Position numbers and translations under genes: made by a program. The notes beneath the pieces were generated by a model. The model was given only the letters and a program-made list of their open reading frames with translations. It did no database searches and was not told where the DNA came from. Of a DNA stretch of 64,000 nucleotides, positions 1 to 8,646 are shown piece after piece. Each line of letters begins with the position of its first letter. Position 1 is the stretch's first letter. The DNA comes from JAGOUU01 sp964387745 (GTDB lineage Bacteria; Pseudomonadota; Gammaproteobacteria; JAGOUU01): the NCBI GenBank assembly GCA_964387745.1, contig CAYLXL010000001.1:1-64000 (forward strand). The letters are read 5' to 3'.

Positions 1-64
1 CTTTTTCTTAGGATGACGTACCCCGTGAACAATTACTATTTATAGAAATATTTATAGGTCATAT

Positions 65-110
65 GTACCTGGCCACGACCATTACACACGTAACGATTGT
101 GGCCAGGTAC
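65..110. repeat. 12-bp perfect inverted repeat (stem-loop)
   Basis: The arm gtacctggccac (65-76) is repeated as its exact reverse complement at 99-110, separated by 22 bases. No T-run follows on either strand, so it does not look like a standard intrinsic terminator. It lies just beyond the 3' end of the broken hydrolase fragment and may be a recombination or insertion remnant. Confidence 0.6.
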
Positions 111-142
111 CAAGCGTTTCCCAATACCTGTTTCGTAGCGTT

Positions 143-394
143 CTATACTTCTAAACCTGGTACGTATTGTGCGATTAGTTTGTCTTTGCTAACGGAATCA
201 TCTGGCGTATTACTTAAAATAATTAACCAAAGACTTTGTTTTGGAAAATACTTTATATTACTTCTAAACCCAAGCCAAGCACCACTATGGCTGTACATTG
301 GACCAAATTTGTTGTCATCATACAAGCCCCAACCATACCCATAATTATTATTATCGCCATTGTTTAATGCTACTTTACTAGGAGCTTTTGGCGC
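143..394 (-). pseudogene. C-terminal fragment of a beta-lactamase-like serine hydrolase
   Basis: The minus strand encodes the last part of a class C-type serine hydrolase (PBP/esterase family). It reads NNYGYGW, then HSGAWLGFRS, then a hydrophobic strand ending in LSN, which is the usual C-terminal pattern of that family. Upstream the frame stops at a TGA at 395-397, so the catalytic SxxK and YxN regions are absent. The similarity runs out just where the truncated DUF423 gene on the other strand begins. This looks like a deletion or inversion joint between two damaged genes. Family assignment rests on recognised motifs only. Confidence 0.55.
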
Positions 395-701
395 TCATAT
401 ATTAAAATTTAAACTATCCACAGAAATGCAGAGTGTTTATCAAACCGGCATCAGCTACCAGTTTTATCATACCCTCGCATTAGTGCTTGTTGAGATCATA
501 TCAACTACCCATAATTCCAAATATTTAAAACTATCAGGTTACATGTTCATGACAGGGATTATACTTTTCTCAGGTAGCCTTATGTTATTGGCAATTACTG
601 ATGTAAAATTATTTGGAATAATTACGCCTATTGGTGGAGTGTGTTTTCTTTTAGGATGGGGATTGCTAATTAAAGAATTTTCAAATGCGGCTTCAAACTA
701 A
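360..701 (+). pseudogene. DUF423/YgdD-family membrane protein, N-terminally truncated
   Basis: The 113-residue product is recognisable as DUF423 (YgdD/TMEM256-like). It begins in the conserved LLGAFGAH motif, followed by YQTGISYQFYH and the FSGSL and TPIGGVCFLLGW membrane segments. Intact members have about 15 further residues forming the first transmembrane helix; here the in-frame upstream sequence stops at 342-344. The only start is a TTG at 360. The missing helix, and the antisense hydrolase fragment immediately upstream, suggest a gene cut by rearrangement. It could still be translated as a short form. The 3' end overlaps the convergent small secreted-protein gene by 4 bases. Confidence 0.6.
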
Positions 702-976
702 CGAGGATTTACATATTCCAAGCATATACCATCGGTGCAGACTAAGTTGCTACAGCATACATTAGTTTTATCACACTGTTTGCCCCAGCTAACACACTCG
801 ACTGTTTCTATATTTTTTCTAACAAGCCGGGATTGTAAATGATAAATATCACTGGTTATTGCTGATAGATTTAAAACCTTTAGTGTTGGTTCTGAAGTAT
901 TACTGAATGCAGTATATGAGCTGATTAATATTGATAAGCCGATAAAAGATGAGGGTGTTTTAAGTTTTTTAATCAT
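698..976 (-). CDS. Small secreted protein with a knottin-like (ICK) cysteine pattern
   Basis: This 92-residue protein has a basic start, a hydrophobic stretch (about residues 10-24) ending near TAFS, and a short polar linker, consistent with Sec export. The last 32 residues carry six cysteines at 61, 68, 74, 75, 80 and 85. The spacing is C-x6-C-x5-CC-x4-C-x4-C, with Gly before C2 and Leu after the CC pair. That is the framework of inhibitor-cystine-knot peptides such as spider toxins and omega-conotoxins (disulfides 1-4, 2-5, 3-6). No other domain is visible. Toxin or host-interaction activity is inference only; it could equally be an inhibitor or a structural secreted peptide. A purine-rich aaagagc precedes the ATG. 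Confidence 0.75.
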   Translation of the reverse strand: MIKKLKTPSSFIGLSILISSYTAFSNTSEPTLKVLNLSAITSDIYHLQSRLVRKNIETVECVSWGKQCDKTNVCCSNLVCTDGICLEYVNPR

Positions 977-1082
977 ATTTTTGCTCTTTAAATATTATCC
1001 AATTAGTTTTATCAAAGATTAGACTTATGATCAACTTAATAGACTCGTATGAGTATCAATTTGAAATATATAGTATTGCTTA

Positions 1083-3179
1083 TTATCCAACCGTAAGCCT
1101 TGCCCTAGCTATTCTCATTTGCTGTTGTCTCATTCTTAAGTTCGAAACAGTATTCTCTAAATCACCTTTGTATTTTTCGATTAGTTCAGGTAATTGCGTC
1201 TTTTCAGTGATTGGGCTAGAAGGATCAGAAGATTTTTCTTGGTGAATTTTAGCTAAGTTTAATACATATGATTTTACTTGTTGAGCTTCACCTGTCGCTG
1301 TGTCACGCATTATACCTTTTAAACTTCCAGCACTATGCTCAACTGCTTTAAAATAGCTGCGAAGTTTACTTACAGTATGAAGGAAAATTTTCTCAGCAAT
1401 TTGAATTTGTCTCAAGGCACCTAGATCAGACGCACATGCAGACTTTTGATATCGATCTGCTGCTGGAATCGGTTCATCAGCTGATGCAATCTCCCAGTTA
1501 ACTCTATCATCAGATAGATTAATGCTATATGCCATAACATCACCAACAGCGATTCCAATACGAATATTATATTTTGCGACTTCTGCCCATAAATAGAACG
1601 CTATAGAAAATAAAACAGCTCTTGTGGCTCGATTATGCGGTAGTAATTCATCAAAATTGTCGAGTTCACTAGCCATGATGATAGCCCCATCACCGTTAAA
1701 TTTAACAGGCTCTACACAAAATTCTTTAGCAATCTCTGTTACTTTTTCAAACACCGGCCTTACTAGTGCTAAAACTTGTTCAGGGGTTTTGCCTGCGAAC
1801 ATAATCGTAGAGTTAATCATATCTAACGAGATTACAACGGCATTAGTTAATAACTTTGGTTCAAATGAAGCTTTTGAGGGCATGACTTTTAAGCGTAATT
1901 TTTCTTCAAACTCTCTACGTAAGATGAATTCACTTTTGTCAACAAAGACACCAATGTAACGATGATCATTACCACAGTTAGGATCATGTAATAAATGCGC
2001 AGTGAGCGTCACGGGTATCGGATAACCTTCAGCATGCCTAGCAACTAAGTCTCTACTTTTTTCTAAAATCCTTGAGTTTTCAGGATTAAACATACCCGCA
2101 GTCATAGCTTCTCTTACATAGCTAAGGTAATAATCATGGTTTTCACGATGCACCGTATTATGGATTAAAATACTAACATTACGACCCAACAAATTTGCAA
2201 AACCAAATAATTTGACAGCACTTATATTTGCTTTAGTAATTATACCAAACATGTTTATCTCGATGATCGGTGAATAAACAACAGAGTGTGCTATAAATTT
2301 ATAACTGTAAACATCTGCTTGGTAACGACGTAATAAACTCATGTCTAATACAAGAGCTGTAAATAGTGTTGGTACACCAAAACTATCAGCTGAAGTCATT
2401 AATGAAATTAGTCTCATTGTGATAGGAAAAGTTTCAAATCGTCCATCTTCTTTTTGCCTAACTGCGATGAGTTCATTTGTCTCGCCACCAATGAAGCGTG
2501 AGGCTGGCCTTCTAGAGGTGCTTCGCCATTTGCTTACATAATCATTGATTTTGATATCATGTGCCTGTCGAACTGGGCCTTCTGGAATTAGAGTATTAAC
2601 GTTTCTTTTGCCCAATTCTTCGCGCATAATTCCAAACATTGCACATGCCGCATCATTAGCAGCAACAATATTTTTTGAGGTCACATCTACTGTAAAACTA
2701 GCGCGAGATTCGTCTAAGCGTAATTGTTCTTCATACAGGGCAAGGCGGGCACGCATTAGTTCATGGTCTTCTGGAGGGTCATTTATATCGTCAGTGTCTT
2801 TAACAGGTATGCGTTTTAAGGCCGTTGTCAAAGGATCTTCCACGGGTTTCGTAGAGCCATCAGACGTTAAAGATGGAGGAGAAGGCTTATGTTTTACAGC
2901 TTCTGGAGGTGAATCTAAAGAAGCAGAAGCGGATGATGCAATTACTCCAGGTTCAGTTAAACTATCATTGTCAGTGATACTTGCTTTATCTTCAATTAAT
3001 GTAGTTACTGTCCGAACAGAAGGTGTTGCTCCAATACTAGTGAGTGCTTGTGGAACACTGGGCTGATTAGATACTATCGCGCTTCTTGTACTTCCAGCAA
3101 TTGTTGGTAGAAAAGAACCCATTACTGGACAAGATGATATTTTACTTCCTGGCTTTATTGGCGGATGACTACTTTTCAT
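1083..3179 (-). CDS. PAS-domain class III adenylate/guanylate cyclase
   Basis: The protein has 698 residues. Residues 1-140 are Ser/Pro/Thr-rich and probably disordered. Two PAS-like sensor domains follow (about 155-285 and 298-425), then a class III cyclase domain (about 446-625) and a charged helical tail. In the cyclase domain the metal-binding aspartates are visible (D453 in SLDMINST, D497 in FNGDG), as are a candidate purine-selecting Lys (K493) and the RIGIAVGDV strand. In the VNxAxR position the sequence is IPAADR. The transition-state Arg (R576) is kept but the usual Asn is replaced by Pro572, so activity may be altered. No transmembrane segment is seen. Whether it makes cAMP or cGMP cannot be told from sequence. 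Confidence 0.8.
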   Translation of the reverse strand: MKSSHPPIKPGSKISSCPVMGSFLPTIAGSTRSAIVSNQPSVPQALTSIGATPSVRTVTTLIEDKASITDNDSLTEPGVIASSASASLDSPPEAVKHKPSPPSLTSDGSTKPVEDPLTTALKRIPVKDTDDINDPPEDHELMRARLALYEEQLRLDESRASFTVDVTSKNIVAANDAACAMFGIMREELGKRNVNTLIPEGPVRQAHDIKINDYVSKWRSTSRRPASRFIGGETNELIAVRQKEDGRFETFPITMRLISLMTSADSFGVPTLFTALVLDMSLLRRYQADVYSYKFIAHSVVYSPIIEINMFGIITKANISAVKLFGFANLLGRNVSILIHNTVHRENHDYYLSYVREAMTAGMFNPENSRILEKSRDLVARHAEGYPIPVTLTAHLLHDPNCGNDHRYIGVFVDKSEFILRREFEEKLRLKVMPSKASFEPKLLTNAVVISLDMINSTIMFAGKTPEQVLALVRPVFEKVTEIAKEFCVEPVKFNGDGAIIMASELDNFDELLPHNRATRAVLFSIAFYLWAEVAKYNIRIGIAVGDVMAYSINLSDDRVNWEIASADEPIPAADRYQKSACASDLGALRQIQIAEKIFLHTVSKLRSYFKAVEHSAGSLKGIMRDTATGEAQQVKSYVLNLAKIHQEKSSDPSSPITEKTQLPELIEKYKGDLENTVSNLRMRQQQMRIARARLTVG

Positions 3180-3404
3180 AAAAATCTCCCATAACTATAA
3201 CTCATATTACGCTAAGCTATAATCAATTGTCTTAGTAACAAAACACATATATAAATCCACCAGTGATTATACATTAATCACCGTATATTAATAGATAAAC
3301 TGCATAGCATAGACAAGTGGGAAATAAGAAAGAGCTTTGCGATAAATAATTAGAATAGGATGTTTCTCTATATACACGTCATTTTAAATTCTACATTCTA
3401 CATT

Positions 3405-3866
3405 CTACAACATCGCCATAATACTTTCCCATTCTTCAGGCGTTACTGGCATGATAGACAATCTATTACCTTGTCTTAATAGTGGCATATTTTTAAGGTC
3501 TTTATTATTTCTCAAATCTTCTAAACTAATTATTTCAGCAAATTTCTTTTTGAATTTCACATCGACTAAATACCAATAAGGTTTGTCTTTAGTGGCACGA
3601 GGGTCGTAATATTTACTCTTAGGATCGAATTGTGTGTAATCAGGATAAGATGTGCGCACTACTTCAGCTATGCCTACTATGCCTGGTGGCTTGCAATTAG
3701 AATGATAAAAAAATATTTGATCTTTTAATTGCATTTGATCGCGCATCATGTTTCTTGCTTGAAAATTGCGCACGCCGCTCCAGCAATCTGTTTGATTGGG
3801 GCAATTTTTCAAATCATCGATACTGAATGTCTCAGGCTCTGATTTCATTAGCCAATAATTAGTCAT
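3405..3866 (-). CDS. EVE (PUA-like) domain protein, ThyN1 family
   Basis: The 153 residues form a single EVE domain. The N-terminal YWLMKSEPETFSIDDL motif is followed by CWSGVRNFQARN, FYHSNC and YYDPRA, as in bacterial ThyN1/EVE proteins. EVE domains are PUA-related folds that bind modified bases in nucleic acids; the role of the stand-alone bacterial form is poorly defined. It is of normal length and no restriction or modification gene lies beside it. It diverges from the ferredoxin-like gene at 3943, so the two probably share the 3867-3942 promoter region. Confidence 0.85.
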   Translation of the reverse strand: MTNYWLMKSEPETFSIDDLKNCPNQTDCWSGVRNFQARNMMRDQMQLKDQIFFYHSNCKPPGIVGIAEVVRTSYPDYTQFDPKSKYYDPRATKDKPYWYLVDVKFKKKFAEIISLEDLRNNKDLKNMPLLRQGNRLSIMPVTPEEWESIMAML

Positions 3867-3942
3867 AAATTTGTTATAAAATTAAAATAGCAGTATTTGG
3901 TTGGATTTATTATAATATTTATTTAAGCAGAATACGTCTATT

Positions 3943-4329
3943 ATGTCAGAGTTAAACAATCAATTACAAGATAAGTCTAAGAAACTGAACTTAAGTAATG
4001 TTCAAAAGCATATATTCATTTGTTGTGATCAAACTAAACCAAGCACGAGCTCGCGTTGTTGTCAGCAAGAAGCTGGCCTAGCTTCTTGGGAGTATCTTAA
4101 AGATAGATTAAATGAATTAAATCTAACAGCAGAGCATGGTATCCATCGTACCAAAGCTAATTGTCTTAGAATATGTACAAGTGGACCGATAGCCGTCGTT
4201 TATCCAGAAGGCGTTTGGTATCATAGTTGTACGCCAGAAGTGTTAGAAGTTATTATTCAAGAACATCTAATTAATGGTAAAATAGTAGAGCAGTATTTAT
4301 TGGCGCAGCCTGATAAATGTAATTTCTAA
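3943..4329 (+). CDS. Thioredoxin-fold (2Fe-2S) ferredoxin
   Basis: The 128-residue protein matches the thioredoxin-like [2Fe-2S] ferredoxin family. It has KHIFICCDQ near residue 23, a CC pair, then NCLRICTSGP with the second cysteine pair, then VYPEGVWY and a C-terminal helix containing EEHL-like residues. Such proteins bind a 2Fe-2S cluster through four cysteines and act in electron transfer or cluster handling; the partner here is unknown. It precedes rpiA by 25 bases on the same strand, so the two may be cotranscribed. Confidence 0.8.
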   Translation: MSELNNQLQDKSKKLNLSNVQKHIFICCDQTKPSTSSRCCQQEAGLASWEYLKDRLNELNLTAEHGIHRTKANCLRICTSGPIAVVYPEGVWYHSCTPEVLEVIIQEHLINGKIVEQYLLAQPDKCNF

Positions 4330-4354
4330 GATATATTATATATAAGGAGCTAGT

Positions 4355-5017
4355 ATGACTTATTCCCAGGATGACTTGAAGCGTCAATTAGCTAAGTATG
4401 TTATGAAATATGTTAAGGACCACAGTATCATAGGTGTTGGTACTGGTTCTACGGTTAATTTTTTTATTGAAGAGTTAGCTAAAGTTAAGTCTAGTATCGA
4501 GGTAACCGTTTCTAGCTCCAAAGCAACTACAGAGCTACTTAAAAAACATGGTTTACCGGTTAGAGATTTAAATCATGTTCCTATTTTACCTATATATATA
4601 GATGGTGCAGATGAAGCCTTAAAGTATGGCCAGTTGGTCAAAGGGCGAGGGGGCGCGCTTTTACATGAGAAAATTTTAGCTGCAAGTGCTCAACAATTTA
4701 TTTGTATGATAGATGAAAGTAAGCTAGCCCAAAGATTAGGTAATGTGCCGGTTCCTGTCGAAGTCATACCTTCAGCGCGAAGCTTAGCTGGCCGACAATT
4801 AGCGGCTTTAGGTGGCGATCCTGTTTACCGCGAACATTACGTTACTGACGGAGGTAATATTATTCTTGATGTCGAACGATTGAATCTTGCTAATCCAATT
4901 GAAATGGAAGAAAAAATAAACCATATACCCGGGGTGGTTTGTGCAGGAATTTTCGCTAGGAATCTTGCTGATATATTAGTTGTAGCTGGGCAGAGCGGTA
5001 TTCGTGAGTACCCATGA
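4355..5017 (+). CDS. rpiA: Ribose-5-phosphate isomerase A
   Basis: Interconverts ribose 5-phosphate and ribulose 5-phosphate in the non-oxidative pentose phosphate pathway, in the cytoplasm. The 220-residue length is normal. The diagnostic motifs are present: GVGTGST (27-33, phosphate binding), DGADE (84-88, catalytic acid region) and KGRGGALLHEK (96-106, catalytic Lys/Glu region). The start is fixed by a strong aaggag ribosome-binding site 7 bases before the ATG. It follows the ferredoxin gene closely. Confidence 0.95.
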   Translation: MTYSQDDLKRQLAKYVMKYVKDHSIIGVGTGSTVNFFIEELAKVKSSIEVTVSSSKATTELLKKHGLPVRDLNHVPILPIYIDGADEALKYGQLVKGRGGALLHEKILAASAQQFICMIDESKLAQRLGNVPVPVEVIPSARSLAGRQLAALGGDPVYREHYVTDGGNIILDVERLNLANPIEMEEKINHIPGVVCAGIFARNLADILVVAGQSGIREYP

Positions 5018-5124
5018 TTTTAAGTTTAATTTTAGTTTGTAGACTTAAAGTTTTAAATATATAGATAACATAGTATACTACTTGTCTACAGCCGTATTTC
5101 TCAACCCTATGAGACAATTTTACT

Positions 5125-6375
5125 ATGAAACAAGAAGATAAACAAAGAGCTTTGGATTATCACTCGCAACCCTTTCCTGGTAAGACAGCAATCAGTATAA
5201 CCAAGCTTACAGAAACCCAAAATGATTTATCTTTAGCTTATACTCCAGGAGTTGCTGAGCCGGTACGAGCTATCGCTAACAATAGCGCTGCAGCATATGA
5301 TTATACTAATAAAGGTAATCTTGTCGCTGTTATCTCCAATGGTACAGCAGTATTAGGTTTAGGTAATGTTGGTGCGATTGCTAGTAAACCAGTCATGGAA
5401 GGTAAGGCAGTATTATTTAAAAAATTTGCTGATATAGATGTTTTTGATTTAGAAATAAACTGTAAGTCACCAGAAGATCTTATTAATACGATTGCAAATA
5501 TAGCACCTACTTTTGGTGGAATTAATTTAGAAGATATTAAAGCACCAGAGTGCTTTGTTATTGAACAAGCGTTAATTGACAAATTAGATATCCCTGTGTT
5601 TCATGATGATCAACATGGCACGGCTGTTATAGTAGCAGCTGGTTTATTAAATGCATTAGAGCTCGTTAAGAAAGATATAAGCTCAGTAAGAATTGTCTGT
5701 TTAGGTGCAGGTGCAGCTGGGATTGCTTCGATGCGGTTATTGATTGCATTAGGCGCTAAAAAAGAAAATATTTTTATGATAGATTCACAAGGTGTGATCA
5801 ACACCAGTCGTCATGATCTTAACTCTTATAAATTTGCTTTTGCTAATGATAATACCAAGTGTAATACATTAGGGGGTGCGTTAGAAAACGCCGATGTGTT
5901 TATTGGTGTTTCAGGCGCAAATTTATTACCAGCAGAATATTTACATTTGATGAATAGAGATCCGATTGTATTTGCTTTATCCAATCCAGATCCTGAAATT
6001 AATCCACAATTAGCGATAAAGACACGTGAAGATATTATTATGGCCACGGGTAGAAGTGACTACCCTAATCAAGTAAATAATGTACTTGGATTTCCCTATA
6101 TATTTAGAGGGGCTTTAGATGTGCATGCAAGCTGTATCAATCAGGATATGCTTATTGCTGCTGTACATGCGATTCGTTTCTTAGCAAAAGAAGCTGTACC
6201 AAAAGAGGTTATAGCTTTATATGAAGGCGTCTCAAACTTAGAGTTTGGTCGTGGTTATATTATTCCAAAGCCATTTGATCCGCGTTTAAAAATGCGTGTA
6301 GCCTCAGCCGTAGCTAAAGCAGCCATTGCAACAGGGGTGGCTCGTAAAAATTACCCAAGCCATTATTCAAATTAA
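5125..6375 (+). CDS. Malic enzyme (oxaloacetate-decarboxylating), short form
   Basis: Oxidative decarboxylation of malate to pyruvate with NAD(P)+. The 416-residue protein has AYTPGVAEP (38-46), HDDQHGTA (160-167) and the Rossmann LGAGAAGI (193-200). It lacks the C-terminal phosphotransacetylase-like domain of long MaeB proteins, so it resembles the compact bacterial form. Cofactor preference cannot be read confidently. The gene lies 33 bases before mdh on the same strand. With pyruvate carboxylase and pyruvate kinase elsewhere in the window, the pair covers the malate/pyruvate/oxaloacetate node. Confidence 0.92.
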   Translation: MKQEDKQRALDYHSQPFPGKTAISITKLTETQNDLSLAYTPGVAEPVRAIANNSAAAYDYTNKGNLVAVISNGTAVLGLGNVGAIASKPVMEGKAVLFKKFADIDVFDLEINCKSPEDLINTIANIAPTFGGINLEDIKAPECFVIEQALIDKLDIPVFHDDQHGTAVIVAAGLLNALELVKKDISSVRIVCLGAGAAGIASMRLLIALGAKKENIFMIDSQGVINTSRHDLNSYKFAFANDNTKCNTLGGALENADVFIGVSGANLLPAEYLHLMNRDPIVFALSNPDPEINPQLAIKTREDIIMATGRSDYPNQVNNVLGFPYIFRGALDVHASCINQDMLIAAVHAIRFLAKEAVPKEVIALYEGVSNLEFGRGYIIPKPFDPRLKMRVASAVAKAAIATGVARKNYPSHYSN

Positions 6376-6408
6376 TTTTAATTAGATAAAAGAAGTAGGA
6401 TGTAAAAT

Positions 6409-7389
6409 ATGAAACAACCAGTTCGTGTAGTAGTCACCGGTGCTGCTGGCCAGATCGCTTATAATTTATTGTTCCGTATCGCCTCAGGCGAAATGTTAGG
6501 AATGGATCAACCAATTATTCTGCATTTATTAGAAATTACTCCTGCTTTAAAGGCATTAGAAGGCACCGTAATGGAGTTACAAGATTGTGCTTACCCATTA
6601 TTAATGGATATAGTTGCTACAGATAAACCAGAAGTTGCATTTAAAGATGCAGAGTTTGCTTTATTAGTAGGTGCTAGACCTCGTTCAAAAGGCATGGAGC
6701 GTGCTGATCTCTTAGCTGCGAATGCTGAGATTTTCAGTGTACAGGGTAAGGCTATTAATAATTATGCCAAGAAAAATATTAAAGTTTTAGTTGTTGGTAA
6801 CCCAGCCAATACAAATGCTTTAATTACTGCAGAGAATGCACCTGATATTAATCCAAGACAGATTCATGCGATGATGCGTTTGGATCATAATCGTGCGATT
6901 GCGCAGTTAGCTAAACACTTCAAAGCAGCCGTAAGCGATGTCACTAAAGTCACTATTTGGGGTAATCACTCAGCATTACAATATCCTGATGCTTTTTATA
7001 CAGAAATTAAAGGTAAGAATATAGCAGACCAATTAGATCAAACTTGGTTAAATAATGATTTTATCCCAACGGTACAGAAACGCGGTGCTGCTGTTATTGA
7101 AGCACGCGGTTTATCAAGCGCTGCAAGTGCTGCTAATGCTGCTATTGATCACATGCGTGACTGGGTTATGGGCACAGATAGCAAAGACTGGGTAAGCATG
7201 GGCGTGCCAAGTGATGGCAGTTATGGTGTTAAGCCAGGTGTGGTATTTGGTTATCCTTGTCGTTGCGTCAATGGTGATTATGAAATCGTGCAAGGCTTAG
7301 AAATTAATGCGTTCGGTAAAGCTAAATTTGATACGGTTTATCAAGAATTATTAGAAGAACGCAAAGCTGTTGAGCATTTGTTTGCTTAA
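6409..7389 (+). CDS. mdh: Malate dehydrogenase
   Basis: Reversibly oxidises malate to oxaloacetate with NAD+ in the TCA cycle. The 326 residues belong to the cytosolic-type MDH branch found in Legionella, Coxiella and Burkholderia. The NAD loop is GAAGQIAY (11-18), the substrate arginines are R92, R98 and R162, and the catalytic pair is D159 with H187 (WGNHSA). It is downstream of malic enzyme with a short gap and is followed by a clear intrinsic terminator, so the two genes probably form one transcript. Confidence 0.95.
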   Translation: MKQPVRVVVTGAAGQIAYNLLFRIASGEMLGMDQPIILHLLEITPALKALEGTVMELQDCAYPLLMDIVATDKPEVAFKDAEFALLVGARPRSKGMERADLLAANAEIFSVQGKAINNYAKKNIKVLVVGNPANTNALITAENAPDINPRQIHAMMRLDHNRAIAQLAKHFKAAVSDVTKVTIWGNHSALQYPDAFYTEIKGKNIADQLDQTWLNNDFIPTVQKRGAAVIEARGLSSAASAANAAIDHMRDWVMGTDSKDWVSMGVPSDGSYGVKPGVVFGYPCRCVNGDYEIVQGLEINAFGKAKFDTVYQELLEERKAVEHLFA

Positions 7390-7414
7390 TAATGCAATTC
7401 AGATCTAATGTAGG

Positions 7415-7436
7415 GGCGAACGGCGTTCGCCTTTTT
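7415..7436 (+). terminator. Intrinsic terminator after mdh
   Basis: Perfect 7-bp stem (ggcgaac/gttcgcc) with a 3-base loop, followed by five T. It ends the malic enzyme-mdh unit and reaches the 3' end of the convergent repressor gene. Confidence 0.85.
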
Positions 7437-8124
7437 AAGAATACTGCAATCTTGACTCTACTACCACACCCAAAATTTTAATATTATCCAAACAATCATT
7501 TAATAATATATATTCTGCAAACCCTGGCTCTATAGGCTTGATATAACATCTATTTTGATCATCAATCGAAATAATTCTTAAAAAATATTGTTTAATTTTA
7601 TTGTTATAAATCAAGACTAAATCATCGTGTTTGTATTCACGTTTAGGATCAACGATGATCAAACAGTTCTGCAAAATAGGGCTATTAGTTGCATCAGCAG
7701 AATCAATTTTATAATCTGTTGCAAACACAAAATCAGAAACTTCTGTATCACAAACAATCCATTGTTCTATGGGCTTGGTAATAATTTTATTATCAAGCCA
7801 GCTGAAGATATCTGTTTTTGATAAAACAGGGACTTTTTTAATATTTGAAATATTGGTATCTAAAGGGCTGTAGCCTAACAATTGATCAATAGTTACATTA
7901 AAGAAGTCAGCTATCGGTCTTAAGGTACTAATAGTCGGATTAGACTCTGGATTATTTTTGATTCTAGATAAGCTAGCTAAAGATATCTGGCAAGCTTCTG
8001 CTAACGTGGACTCATCTATCTTAAGTGCTTCCATTAGCTGTATGATGACTGATCCAATTTGATGTTTAGAGTTATTAACAAAGCTTTTTTTATTGACGAC
8101 AGAGGTATTGGAGCTAATATTCAT
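7435..8124 (-). CDS. HTH/S24 LexA-like phage-type repressor, probably not self-cleaving
   Basis: A 229-residue regulator. An XRE-type helix-turn-helix spans about 25-85 (LAEACQISLASLSRIKNN is the recognition region). An S24/LexA-like C-terminal domain spans about 100-225. In the self-cleaving family the S24 motif has a GDSM-like serine and later a VKR-type lysine. Here the aligned stretches read ADATNSP and YFLRI, so both catalytic positions appear lost (A145 and L182 by my alignment). It may therefore bind DNA without RecA-triggered autocleavage. A 10-bp palindrome sits directly upstream of its start, consistent with autoregulation. Target genes are unknown. Confidence 0.75.
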   Translation of the reverse strand: MNISSNTSVVNKKSFVNNSKHQIGSVIIQLMEALKIDESTLAEACQISLASLSRIKNNPESNPTISTLRPIADFFNVTIDQLLGYSPLDTNISNIKKVPVLSKTDIFSWLDNKIITKPIEQWIVCDTEVSDFVFATDYKIDSADATNSPILQNCLIIVDPKREYKHDDLVLIYNNKIKQYFLRIISIDDQNRCYIKPIEPGFAEYILLNDCLDNIKILGVVVESRLQYS

Positions 8125-8128
8125 GACT

Positions 8129-8159
8129 ATATTTTATATAAAATTTTTTTATAAAATAT
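8129..8159. promoter_or_regulatory. Candidate operator: 10-bp inverted repeat upstream of the repressor
   Basis: atattttata (8129-8138) is the exact reverse complement of tataaaatat (8150-8159). The element starts 5 bases upstream of the repressor ATG. Position and symmetry suggest an autoregulatory operator, but AT-rich DNA makes chance palindromes more likely. Confidence 0.45.
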
Positions 8160-8290
8160 TCTAAATATATTTGGCCTATAATGCAATTATAACATTACAC
8201 GAAAGTGAGTTTATATCGCGGTAATATATTTGATAAAATAAAGACTATATATTTATACTTATAATTCAAATTAAAAATTTTAGGGACCTT

Positions 8291-8629
8291 ATGTTATATC
8301 TAGCTATTAGTTCTTTTGTCTTAGCGGCTATTTTAGGTGTTATTCTGCTTATGCATCTATTCCAGAACAAAACTTCATCGACTTATGTTATCTTATTGCA
8401 CGGAGTATTTGCAGTTTTAGGTATTTTATTCGTTATAGGCCACACTCTGGAGAATAATCTAAATGATCCATGGCTTATTTTAAGCATGCTTATTTTAGCC
8501 GCATTAGGTGGAATAGCCTTATTCACAATGAAGTTAAAGAAAAAAACTATTCCAAAAGCTATGGCATTAGTTCATCCTTTGATAGCCGGGATTGCAGTAT
8601 TAGGGTTGATTATATACCTGCTAGATTGA
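8291..8629 (+). CDS. Small membrane protein of unknown function
   Basis: I do not recognise the family. The 112-residue protein is almost entirely hydrophobic, with about four predicted membrane helices (near residues 3-22, 32-50, 60-78 and 90-110) separated by short polar loops (FQNKTSST, ENNLNDP, KLKKKTIPK). The positive KLKKK loop before the last helix suggests that it faces the cytoplasm. A plausible agggacc ribosome-binding site precedes the ATG. It is divergent from the repressor gene and convergent with mutY, so no operon partner suggests a role. Confidence 0.65.
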   Translation: MLYLAISSFVLAAILGVILLMHLFQNKTSSTYVILLHGVFAVLGILFVIGHTLENNLNDPWLILSMLILAALGGIALFTMKLKKKTIPKAMALVHPLIAGIAVLGLIIYLLD

Positions 8630-8646
8630 TAATTATTCATTGATTA

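Noticed and set aside
3385..3410. Three tandem attctac units at the 3' end of the EVE gene
   Set aside because: A short low-complexity run with no structure or context; considered chance slippage.
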